Source of the DNA: Lachnospiraceae bacterium UBA3316
Lineage (GTDB): Bacteria > Bacillota > Clostridia > Lachnospirales > Lachnospiraceae
DNA length: 38,905 nucleotides
Direction of reading: 5' to 3'
NCBI GenBank assembly: GCA_002361955.1
Contig: DESK01000045.1
Location: forward strand, 1 to 38,905
Shown here: piece by piece, positions 15,594 through 23,515 of the stretch
Layout of the letters: each line of letters begins with the position of its first letter
Position numbering within the stretch: position 1 is the first letter of the stretch
The notes under the pieces: model-generated
What the model was told of the DNA's origin: nothing
What the model saw: the letters and a program-made list of their open reading frames with translations, nothing else
Database searches by the model: none
Translations under genes and position numbers: made by a program

Positions 15594-15622
15594 ATTATAC
15601 CACAACTGGACTCTATTTCCAG
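15594..15622 (-). promoter_or_regulatory. Candidate promoter of murC
   Basis: On the minus strand TGGTATAAT gives a perfect extended -10 (TATAAT 15599-15594). The -35 region is weak. It lies about 48 bp before the murC start codon. Confidence 0.5.
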
Positions 15623-15867
15623 AATTATTTTTGGGGTCCGGGTGGGGCCGGAAGGGCCCGGAAAGGGGCGGCTTCCAAAGTGAAAAAGGAGAGGAAGTTT
15701 GACGAAAGATAGAGAAATATAGAAAAAATAGACAAAAAAAGTGGAGGATATAGTAAAAAAATATGAAAAGCCAATGAAAACGGGGTAGAAAGTGAGAAAG
15801 CAAGGCCTACCGTTTTGATAAAAATTCCAAAAACCTCTACAAAAAATTCAAAATTTTGTAAAATATG
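15623..15867. other. Intergenic stretch between murC and glgC, no gene seen
   Basis: Between the divergent murC and glgC promoters lies a very A-rich (plus strand), low-complexity stretch without a credible coding frame or strong hairpin. It may act as an upstream A-tract element for the glgC promoter, but nothing more specific can be supported. Confidence 0.6.
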
Positions 15868-15896
15868 TTCACAATAAAAGGAAAGTGTGGTATAAT
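15868..15896 (+). promoter_or_regulatory. Sigma-A-type promoter of glgC-glgD-spoVG
   Basis: TTCACA (15868-15873) and a perfect TATAAT (15891-15896) are separated by exactly 17 bp, with A/T-rich DNA upstream and the glgC start 43 bp downstream. Confidence 0.75.
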
Positions 15897-15938
15897 GAAA
15901 CTCATCAATACTAAAAAAATACTACAAGAGGTGATAGC

Positions 15939-17213
15939 GTGATTAAAAAAGAAATGATTGCCATGCTGCTGGCAGGCGGACAAGGCAGCAGGCTCGGTGT
16001 GCTCACGTCAAAGGTGGCAAAGCCGGCTGTAGCTTTTGGCGGCAAGTACCGCATTATTGACTTCCCACTGAGCAACTGCATAAATTCAGGCGTAGATACT
16101 GTCGGCGTTCTGACACAGTATCAGCCGCTGCGGTTAAATACGCATATTGGAATTGGTATTCCGTGGGATTTGGACAAGAACATTGGTGGTGTCTCCATCC
16201 TTCCGCCTTATGAAAAGAGTTCAAACAGTGACTGGTATACAGGAACGGCCAATGCCATTTACCAGAACCTGACGTACATGGAGCTTTACAATCCGGAATA
16301 TGTGCTGATTCTCTCTGGAGACCACATTTATAAGATGGATTATGAAGTCATGCTGGAGTTCCATAAGGCCAGCAACGCAGACGTAAGTATTGCTGTTATG
16401 CCTGTTCCTATGGAAGAGGCCAGCAGATTCGGAGTCGTAGTCACAGATGACAACAACCGGATTACAGAGTTCCAGGAGAAACCTGAGCATCCGAAGAGCA
16501 ACCTGGCGTCCATGGGTATCTATATCTTCTCCTGGAAGGCATTAAAGGAAGCCCTTGTTACACTGAAAGATCAGAGCAATTGTGACTTTGGTAAGCACGT
16601 TATCCCTTATTGTCATGAAAAGGGCGAGAAGCTGGTAGCTTATGAGTACAACGGCTACTGGAAGGATGTAGGAACCCTCGGATCTTATTGGGAAGCAAAT
16701 ATGGAGCTGATCGACATCATTCCGGAATTCAACCTGTATGAGGAGTTCTGGAAAATCTATACGAGCAATGAAATCATTCCGCCTCAGTATGTGGCAGAGG
16801 ACGCTGTGATCGACAGATGTATCATCGGAGACGGCAGTGAGATTTACGGCGAGGTTCACAACTCTGTAATCGGCGCAGGTGTTACCATTGCCAAAGGAGC
16901 GGTGGTGCGTGATTCCATTATCATGCGCGGCGTTACCGTAGGGGAAAATGTAGTGATGAACCGGGCGATCGTTGCTGAGAATACCGTAATCGGAAAGAAT
17001 GTGGAGCTTGGTATCGGCGAGGATGTGCCGAACAAAATCAAACCGGGCGTATACGCCTTTGGCCTTGTGACCATAGGAGAAAATTCAGTGATCCCGGACA
17101 ATGTGAAGATAGGAAAGAACACGGCGATTTCAGGCGAAACCATAGCAGAGGATTATCCGAACGGCATCCTGGAAAGCGGCGAGACATTAATTAAGGCAGG
17201 TGAGGCACTATGA
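15939..17213 (+). CDS. glgC: Glucose-1-phosphate adenylyltransferase, catalytic subunit
   Basis: A 424-residue ADP-glucose pyrophosphorylase that makes ADP-glucose from glucose-1-phosphate and ATP for glycogen synthesis. The nucleotidyltransferase signature is intact (MLLAGGQGSRLGVLTSKVAK, then PAVAFGGKYRIIDFPLSN). The glucose-1-phosphate site is near FGVVVTDDNNRITEFQEKP, and the C-terminal left-handed beta-helix begins around VIDRCIIGDGSEIYG. The start is GTG at 15939 with AGAGGTGAT just upstream. Its stop overlaps the glgD start (ATGA at 17210), so the two subunits are translated together, as expected for the GlgC-GlgD heteromer of Firmicutes. Confidence 0.97.
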   Translation: MIKKEMIAMLLAGGQGSRLGVLTSKVAKPAVAFGGKYRIIDFPLSNCINSGVDTVGVLTQYQPLRLNTHIGIGIPWDLDKNIGGVSILPPYEKSSNSDWYTGTANAIYQNLTYMELYNPEYVLILSGDHIYKMDYEVMLEFHKASNADVSIAVMPVPMEEASRFGVVVTDDNNRITEFQEKPEHPKSNLASMGIYIFSWKALKEALVTLKDQSNCDFGKHVIPYCHEKGEKLVAYEYNGYWKDVGTLGSYWEANMELIDIIPEFNLYEEFWKIYTSNEIIPPQYVAEDAVIDRCIIGDGSEIYGEVHNSVIGAGVTIAKGAVVRDSIIMRGVTVGENVVMNRAIVAENTVIGKNVELGIGEDVPNKIKPGVYAFGLVTIGENSVIPDNVKIGKNTAISGETIAEDYPNGILESGETLIKAGEAL

Positions 17214-18328
17214 GAGCAGTAGGAATTATTTTAGCAGGCGGCAACAGCCACCGTATGAAAGAACTTTCAAATAAGCGTGCGATTTCAGCCATGCCGGTTG
17301 CAGGAAGCTACCGTGCCATTGACTTTGCACTGAGCAATATGACAAATTCTTCGGTACAGAAGGTTGCTGTACTGACCCAGTACAATTCCCGTTCTTTGCA
17401 TGAACATTTGAGCTCTTCCAAATGGTGGAATTTTGGAAGAAAACAGGGAGGACTTTTCGTATTTACTCCCACCATCACCGCAGACAATAACGCATGGTAC
17501 AGAGGCACGGCGGACGCTATCTACCAGAATCTGGACTTCCTGAAAAAGAGCCATGAGCCTTATGTAATCATCGCGTCAGGTGACTGCGTTTACAAGATGG
17601 ATTACAATAAGGTTCTGGAGTATCATATCGAGAAGAAGGCAGATATCACTGTTGTGTGCAAGGAAATGCCGCCTACGGAGGATGTCACAAGATTTGGCCT
17701 GATCCGTATGAACGAGGACAGCAGGATTGAAGAATTCGACGAGAAACCCATGGTTTCCACATCAAATACTGTTTCCACAGGTATTTATGTACTCAGAAGG
17801 AGACAGCTCATTGAGCTTGTTGAGCGTTGCGCCCAGGAAGACCGCTATGATTTCGTAAGGGATATCCTGATCCGCTACAAGAACCTGAAGAGAATTTACG
17901 GCTACAAGATCAACGATTACTGGAGCAATATCGCTACGGTTGAATCTTATTTTAAAACAAATATGGATTTCCTGAAGCCGGAAGTAAGGGATTACTTCTT
18001 CCGTCAGTATCCAGATGTTTACTCCAAGGTGGATGACCTGCCGCCCGCAAAATACAATCCTGGCTCTGTGGTTAAGAACAGCCTTGTTTCCAGCGGATGT
18101 ATCATCAACGGCCGCGTGGAGAACTCTGTATTGTTTAAGACCGTTTTTGTTGGCGAGAATTGCGTTATCAAGAATTCTATCATTATGAATGATGTATATC
18201 TGGGTGACAACACCTATATTGAGAACTGTATTGTGGAGAGCAGAGACACTATCCGTGCAAACTCACATCATGTCGGTGAAGACGGGATCAAGATCGTTGT
18301 GGAGAAGAACGAGAGATACGTGTTATAA
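17210..18328 (+). CDS. glgD: GlgD, regulatory-type ADP-glucose pyrophosphorylase subunit
   Basis: A 372-residue homologue of GlgC with the same layout (N-terminal nucleotidyltransferase domain, C-terminal beta-helix from about VVKNSLVSSGCIINGRVENS). The catalytic loop is degenerate: LAGGNSHRMKELSNKRAISAMP replaces GGxGxRLxxLTxxxAKPAV. Loss of that loop is the hallmark of GlgD, which in Firmicutes such as Bacillus and streptococci is nearly inactive alone but raises the activity of GlgC. It overlaps glgC by 4 nt and is followed by spoVG 30 nt later in the same apparent operon. Confidence 0.95.
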   Translation: MRAVGIILAGGNSHRMKELSNKRAISAMPVAGSYRAIDFALSNMTNSSVQKVAVLTQYNSRSLHEHLSSSKWWNFGRKQGGLFVFTPTITADNNAWYRGTADAIYQNLDFLKKSHEPYVIIASGDCVYKMDYNKVLEYHIEKKADITVVCKEMPPTEDVTRFGLIRMNEDSRIEEFDEKPMVSTSNTVSTGIYVLRRRQLIELVERCAQEDRYDFVRDILIRYKNLKRIYGYKINDYWSNIATVESYFKTNMDFLKPEVRDYFFRQYPDVYSKVDDLPPAKYNPGSVVKNSLVSSGCIINGRVENSVLFKTVFVGENCVIKNSIIMNDVYLGDNTYIENCIVESRDTIRANSHHVGEDGIKIVVEKNERYVL

Positions 18329-18358
18329 CACACCAACTCTACGGAAAGGGGCTAGAGT

Positions 18359-18640
18359 ATGAAAATTACCGATGTGAGAGTGCGCAAAGTTGCAAAAGAA
18401 GGAAAGATGAAAGCTGTGGTTTCTATCACGATTGATGATGAGTTTGTGGTGCATGACATCAAGGTGATAGAGGGCGAGAAGGGGTTATTTATCGCGATGC
18501 CCAGCCGCAAAGCGTCCGATGGGGAATACCGTGACATTGCCCATCCGATTAATTCCGGCACAAGGGATAAGATTCAAAAGATTATCCTGCGGCAGTATGA
18601 GATCGTGGCTGCGGAGACGGCTGAGGAAGCAGCAGAATAG
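18359..18640 (+). CDS. spoVG: SpoVG septation/regulatory protein
   Basis: A 93-residue SpoVG of normal size (MKITDVRVRKV start; the core IDDEFVVHDIKVIEG and GLFIAMPSRKASDGEYRDIAHPI are diagnostic). SpoVG is a small nucleic-acid-binding regulator; in sporulating Firmicutes it affects asymmetric septation, and in others capsule, virulence and metabolism. GAAAGGGG precedes the ATG. It appears to be co-transcribed with glgCD and ends at a strong terminator. Confidence 0.97.
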   Translation: MKITDVRVRKVAKEGKMKAVVSITIDDEFVVHDIKVIEGEKGLFIAMPSRKASDGEYRDIAHPINSGTRDKIQKIILRQYEIVAAETAEEAAE

Positions 18641-18651
18641 TTTGTAAAACC

Positions 18652-18685
18652 AAGAGGGATGTCCCGGAAGGGATGTCCCTCTTTT
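18652..18685 (+). terminator. Intrinsic terminator after spoVG
   Basis: AAGAGGGATGTCCC pairs with GGGATGTCCCTCTT (14 positions, two of them wobble) around GGAA, followed by a short T run. It ends the glgC-glgD-spoVG unit. Confidence 0.85.
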
Positions 18686-18737
18686 CATGAAGGCATATAG
18701 CGGCAGGAAATTAAAAAAGCAGAGAAGGAGGGGAAGC

Positions 18738-20270
18738 ATGGTCAATGTGATGTTAGTGGATGATGAGGTACTGGCCTTGGATTACCTGAAAAATTTGATT
18801 GACTGGGAGGCCCATGGCTATCATGTGGCGGGCTGCGCTTCCAGCGGAAAACGGGCGCTGGAGCTCTATGAGAAGACCATGCCGGAGATCGTCATTTCAG
18901 ACATCCGGATGCCGGTGATGGACGGCCTGGAGCTGACCAGGCATTTAAAGGAAAAGAACAGGGAGGTGCTGGTGGTTCTGCTCTCAGCCTATGGGGATTT
19001 TGAATATGCGAAGAAAGGGATTGAATATGGCGTGTCCAATTACCTGCTGAAGCATGAGCTGAGCGAGGAACTGCTGCTGGCAGAGCTGAGACGCGTAAAA
19101 AAGCAGTTTCTGGAACGGGACAGGAGCCGGAAAATTTGCCGGAAGTATTTTATGGAGCAGCTTATTTACGAACAGAGCGCGGAGGGACAGATGGGGGAGG
19201 AGGAGCTGGGAAACCGGCTGTTCTTACTGTTTCTGCATAAGAGAAGCCCTGTAGTTAAAGGGGAATTCGTGGAAGAAAGATGGAGCGAGGAGGAGGGAAG
19301 GTGCCTGGAGGAGGTGCTGGAAGAAAACATCGGGGATAAGATCTTCTATGTCTCAGACGTCAGTATTACGGGAAACAGCAGGATTGCCCTGTACAGGATC
19401 AAAAATACGACCAGTATCTCGGAGACAGACAGCCTGATCAGGGAGAAATGTGCCGGGGTTTGCGCAAGCCTGAGAGCTTTGCCGGACTGCCGTTTTCATA
19501 TGATCTACAGCCAGGAGATCAAACCCGGCGAGATCAGCGGAACTTTTCGGAAAATGTCCAGGCAGATCCGTTACGCTGTTTTTCAGGAGGCGGACAGGAG
19601 CTATCCTGTGCAGGAGCTTCCCCCTGGGGAAAAGAAGATTCTCTGGGGAGAACAGATGCAGACTCTGAAAAACGCAGTCTACGGGGGGCAGGAAGACCCG
19701 GCTGCGGCAGTCCGCAGGCTGTTTGACACCATTCATGAGGAGGAGAAGCTGGAGGCATGCAAAGCTTTGATGCCCCTTTTGAACAATCTGCTCCGTATGA
19801 TTGAGGAGGAAGAGGGGATGACAGCCCTGGTGGAGGAGCAAAAGCTGTACACCATGGAGGAGATTGAGAAGGATTATGAAAAGAGATTCCAAAGCCTGCA
19901 TGAGCAAATCCTGGGGAGGGAAGAAGGGGGATATTCAAAGCTTACACGGGAGATGCTTCACTACATAAGGAAGAATTACGGACAGGAGATGAGCCTTGAT
20001 ACCCTGGGGGAGGAGTTTCAGATGAATGGCGTTTATCTGGGGCAGATATTTAAAAAAGAGGTGGGAGTGACTTTTCTGAAATACCTGACAGGCGTGCGTA
20101 TAGAAGAGGCCAAACGGCTTCTTGGGGAGAACTGTACGGTGGCAGAGACAGCCCGGAGGGTGGGCTACCAGACCAGTCAGTATTTCAGCAGGATTTTTTT
20201 GAGAGAGGCAGGCATGAAGCCCCAGGAGTATAAGCGATGGAAAGAAAAGGAACGAAAAGAAAGCATTTAA
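18738..20270 (+). CDS. YesN-type response regulator with AraC-family DNA-binding domain
   Basis: A 510-residue response regulator. The receiver domain (1-~120) has the acidic pair Asp8/Asp9, phosphoacceptor Asp55 (VISDIRMPVMDG), the conserved Ser in VVLLSAYGDF and the Lys in NYLLKHEL. A long middle region of about 270 residues precedes a C-terminal AraC-type helix-turn-helix (from ~YIRKNYGQEMSLDTLGEEF to YFSRIFLREAGMKPQEYKRW). Such YesN proteins activate carbohydrate-utilisation genes. The ATG at 18738 has AAGGAGG upstream and starts the receiver exactly. The 3' end overlaps the kinase gene by 34 nt, indicating tight coupling. The likely target is the large GH2 gene downstream, by position only. 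Confidence 0.92.
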   Translation: MVNVMLVDDEVLALDYLKNLIDWEAHGYHVAGCASSGKRALELYEKTMPEIVISDIRMPVMDGLELTRHLKEKNREVLVVLLSAYGDFEYAKKGIEYGVSNYLLKHELSEELLLAELRRVKKQFLERDRSRKICRKYFMEQLIYEQSAEGQMGEEELGNRLFLLFLHKRSPVVKGEFVEERWSEEEGRCLEEVLEENIGDKIFYVSDVSITGNSRIALYRIKNTTSISETDSLIREKCAGVCASLRALPDCRFHMIYSQEIKPGEISGTFRKMSRQIRYAVFQEADRSYPVQELPPGEKKILWGEQMQTLKNAVYGGQEDPAAAVRRLFDTIHEEEKLEACKALMPLLNNLLRMIEEEEGMTALVEEQKLYTMEEIEKDYEKRFQSLHEQILGREEGGYSKLTREMLHYIRKNYGQEMSLDTLGEEFQMNGVYLGQIFKKEVGVTFLKYLTGVRIEEAKRLLGENCTVAETARRVGYQTSQYFSRIFLREAGMKPQEYKRWKEKERKESI

Positions 20271-22003
20271 AGAAGAGGCTTCTGTGGAATATCGCGCTCA
20301 TTCTGGCGGTGTCCATGACGTTAAGCACAGCCTTTGGGTATGTATTTTTTAATAAATTGGTGAAGCACCAGAAGCTGTCGGGCGAGGAGGGGCAGCTTGG
20401 GCAGGCGGCAGGCCAGCTCGATTTTATGACGGAGGATATCCGGCAGTTCGCAAAGAGTATTCTGATCGATGAGGAATTGCAAAATCTGCTGGAGGAAAAA
20501 GAATTTGACAGTGAATACCAGCGCCAGCGCCATTGCAACCGCATGGCGAAACGGCTGGTATTTTACGGGAACCTGCGCCCTTATATTGCCAGTACGATCT
20601 TGCAGATGGAAGATGGAAGGAACTACAGCAGCAGCTATCTGGAGTCTGATACGGCGTATCTGGAGGAGAAGCTGAAGGGACAGGAGGTGGCGTCTTTCGC
20701 CGAGGAGGACGGCTATGTCTACTCAGATCCTTATGGAAGCGGGCTGATCTGCTATCCGGTGCATATGATGGATAAGTACGAGTTCGGAAGGCGGGAAGGG
20801 ATTCTCTATATTGAGATGCATTTGGATTATTTTCTGGACCAGGTCAGGGAGTATGCCCAGGATAAGGAATATGTGTGTCTGCTGGGAAATAACGGAAGGG
20901 TGCTGTTTGAACAGGACGGCGACGGCCGGCTGGCGGCAGACTTAGAGGAGCTGGGGGAAATGAAAAGCGGCATTCACAAGGTCAGGGGAGGCTACCTGAT
21001 CCTGTGTCCGGTGGAGGGGGCCGGCTGGCAGCTGGCAACCCTGGTCACCTCCTTCAGGCTTTGGCGGATGGGCAGCTTTGTCCTGGTGTTTTTTTTGCTC
21101 TCGTTTTTATTCTCCATGCTGTTGATTTTGATCTTTATTTCCAGGCTGATGGAGAACAGGATCCGTCCCATCACAGAGCTGTCAGAGCGGATGAGGACGG
21201 TTTCCTACGGCCGGCTTGACAGGATGGAGATGGAGGTGATCCCCACGGGGGACGAGATTGAGACCCTGTATGAGTGCTTTGGAGATATGCTGGGGAAGCT
21301 TCGCCGGGGGGAGGAGGAGCGGAAACGCTATGAAAAACAGAAACGGGAGATGGAGTATGATGTTTTGATGTCCCAGATTCATCCCCACTATCTCTACAAT
21401 GTGCTGAATACGGTCGTATACCTTGCCGCGGCGGGGAGGAACAAAGATGTAGTAAAGCTGGTCCGTTCCTTGAGCTGCACACTGCAGAACACCTTGAACA
21501 TCGGGGAGGAAAATGTGGAGACGACCGTCCGGAAAGAACTGGACCTGACGGAGAGCTATCTGGATATTCAGCGTTACCGGTACCCGGAGTGTTTTTCGGC
21601 GGAGATCCGCTGCCAGGAGGGCCTTATGGAATGTCTCGTGCCGAAAACAGTCATCCAGCCGCTGGTGGAAAATGCCCTGCTTCACGGTATTCTGCCTGCG
21701 GAGAGACCGGGAAAAATCCTCGTAGATGTGGGCAGAGAGGGGGAAGAGCTGGTGATCCGGGTGGAGGACGACGGCGTGGGAATCAGCCCGGAAAACCTGG
21801 AACGGTTTTTGAGCGGGGAAGAGATGATAACCGCCAAGCGGGAGAGAAAGCATATCGGCATCAGCAATGTGCGTGACAGAATCCATTATCTGTATGGAGA
21901 AGCTTATGGCATGGAGATCAGAGAGCGGGAAGGCGGAGGGACGCTGATCCTTCTGCGCCTTCCGCTGAAGGAAGCGCCGGAAAAAGAGGAGGAAAAACGG
22001 TGA
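20237..22003 (+). CDS. YesM-type sensor histidine kinase
   Basis: A 588-residue membrane kinase. One transmembrane segment is at ~16-38, an extracellular sensor domain spans about 40-275, and a second membrane segment (SFVLVFFLLSFLFSMLLILIF) leads into a HAMP linker (RLMENRIRPITELSERM). The His_kinase domain has the phospho-His motif MSQIHPHYLYNVLNT (His382). The ATPase part has PLVENALLHGI (N box), VEDDGVGI (G1) and GISNVRDRI (G2). It should phosphorylate the YesN regulator encoded upstream. AGGAG precedes the ATG, and the gene begins inside the regulator gene. The overlapping downstream solute-binding protein is a candidate ligand-presenting partner for the extracellular domain. Confidence 0.93.
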   Translation: MERKGTKRKHLKKRLLWNIALILAVSMTLSTAFGYVFFNKLVKHQKLSGEEGQLGQAAGQLDFMTEDIRQFAKSILIDEELQNLLEEKEFDSEYQRQRHCNRMAKRLVFYGNLRPYIASTILQMEDGRNYSSSYLESDTAYLEEKLKGQEVASFAEEDGYVYSDPYGSGLICYPVHMMDKYEFGRREGILYIEMHLDYFLDQVREYAQDKEYVCLLGNNGRVLFEQDGDGRLAADLEELGEMKSGIHKVRGGYLILCPVEGAGWQLATLVTSFRLWRMGSFVLVFFLLSFLFSMLLILIFISRLMENRIRPITELSERMRTVSYGRLDRMEMEVIPTGDEIETLYECFGDMLGKLRRGEEERKRYEKQKREMEYDVLMSQIHPHYLYNVLNTVVYLAAAGRNKDVVKLVRSLSCTLQNTLNIGEENVETTVRKELDLTESYLDIQRYRYPECFSAEIRCQEGLMECLVPKTVIQPLVENALLHGILPAERPGKILVDVGREGEELVIRVEDDGVGISPENLERFLSGEEMITAKRERKHIGISNVRDRIHYLYGEAYGMEIREREGGGTLILLRLPLKEAPEKEEEKR

Positions 22004-23346
22004 GAAAAGGACTATGGATTTTGGGCCTGTGGGCAGGGGCTGCCATGCTCGCAGGGTGCAGCTACAAGGAGAAACGGGGTATGCCGGACGCACAGACAGA
22101 GCGGCAGGAAGCGGAGCAGTTTCCCTATGACGAGCCGCTGCCGGAGGACTATGAGGGGACGCTGACCATGTGGGGCTGGGATGAGGACTACTACCGGACG
22201 ATCACAGAGGCCTTCCAGAAGAAGTATCCCAATGTGACATTTTCCTACACTTCCATCAACCACGGCGAACTGGCGGAGAAATACGGGACGGCTCTGCTGG
22301 CAGAGGGGGAGCTGCCGGATGTGGGATGGTCGATCATCGACTCCAGGGGCGAGATTTTCGAGCTGGATATGTGGGAACCTTTGGAACAGGAGCCCTATTG
22401 CTTTGATCTCTCAGAGGTTTTTGACTACCTCCATCCCAGGCTGGTGAACACGAAGGGAAATGTATGCGGCATTGAGCAGTCGCTCTCCCCGGCGGGGCTG
22501 GCTTACCGGCGGGATCTGGCAAAAAAATATCTGGGGACGGACGATCCGGAAGAGCTGGAGGCTATGATGCCCGACTGGGACAGCTTTATTGAAAAGGGCA
22601 GGGAGGTCTATGAAAAGAGCGGGGGACAAGTCTACATGTGCTTTTCCCTGGGAGATCTCAGACAGTTTTTTCAGGAGCAGCAGGAGATCCCCTGGTGCGA
22701 GGGAAAGAGTATTGACGTGGAGAAGAATTTTGGCAAAACGATGGATCTGGTGTGCCGTTTTCGGGATGAGAGGGTGTCGGATAATCTGGTGGCCTGGACG
22801 CCGGAGTGGAACAAAGCGTATGGGGAGGACAATCATATCTTTACTACCTGCGCGGCCTGGGCGGTACAGTTTACGATCATATCCCATGACCCGGAGGGGA
22901 AGAAGCTGGGACATTGGGGCCTTATGAGCGCGCCGGAAGGGAATGTGAACCTGGGAGGAACTACCATGGGGATCACCCGCACCTGCAAGGATAAACGGCT
23001 GGCCTGGGAATTTATCAAATTCGCCACACTGTCCACGGAAGGGGCTCAGGCGCTGAATTCCCTGGGGCTTATGACCCCGGCCAGGAAGCCCTACGAGGAA
23101 TGCCCGGAGTTTAAGAGCTACAAAAGCCCCTGGTTCGGTGACCAGGATATCGGCCTTTACTATATGGACAAGATTGTTCCCAATATTAAGACGAGGCTTA
23201 TGACCCCGGAGGACCGAAAAATCCACGACAGCCAGTCGCTGGTCCTGAATGTGCTGAATAACGACAGGACTGTGACGGCAGAGGAAGGGATCAATATGCT
23301 TCGGGAAGAGCTTCGGGAGGCGTTTCCGGACTTTCAGGTCGATTAA
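22000..23346 (+). CDS. Extracellular solute-binding lipoprotein (sugar-type)
   Basis: A 448-residue family 1 extracellular solute-binding protein. The lipoprotein signal peptide ends in MLAGC with the lipidated Cys at residue 20. The mature part has the typical GTLTMWGWDEDYYRTITEAFQKKYPNV start and the ELPDVGW hinge region. Late blocks include GGTTMGITRTCKDKRLAWEF and NSLGLMTPARKPYEE. The start is a GTG overlapping the kinase stop (GTGA). No ABC permease genes are adjacent, so it either works with a transporter encoded elsewhere or presents ligand to the YesM-type sensor as a third signalling component. The ligand is probably an oligosaccharide, by family and context; it cannot be named. Confidence 0.92.
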   Translation: MRKGLWILGLWAGAAMLAGCSYKEKRGMPDAQTERQEAEQFPYDEPLPEDYEGTLTMWGWDEDYYRTITEAFQKKYPNVTFSYTSINHGELAEKYGTALLAEGELPDVGWSIIDSRGEIFELDMWEPLEQEPYCFDLSEVFDYLHPRLVNTKGNVCGIEQSLSPAGLAYRRDLAKKYLGTDDPEELEAMMPDWDSFIEKGREVYEKSGGQVYMCFSLGDLRQFFQEQQEIPWCEGKSIDVEKNFGKTMDLVCRFRDERVSDNLVAWTPEWNKAYGEDNHIFTTCAAWAVQFTIISHDPEGKKLGHWGLMSAPEGNVNLGGTTMGITRTCKDKRLAWEFIKFATLSTEGAQALNSLGLMTPARKPYEECPEFKSYKSPWFGDQDIGLYYMDKIVPNIKTRLMTPEDRKIHDSQSLVLNVLNNDRTVTAEEGINMLREELREAFPDFQVD

Positions 23347-23515
23347 AGGAATGGGGATAGCTGCTTTTTGTATCCATTTTGGGCGGCGGGGAGACCATCT
23401 GATCTATAAAATGAAAACAAAATCTATAGAATTTAGCCTGTGAGAACCGGGCGGAGGCTGATAAACTGTTATTATGAATCGTATGCGCAGATACGAGAAG
23501 AAAGGAGAAAAGCAT

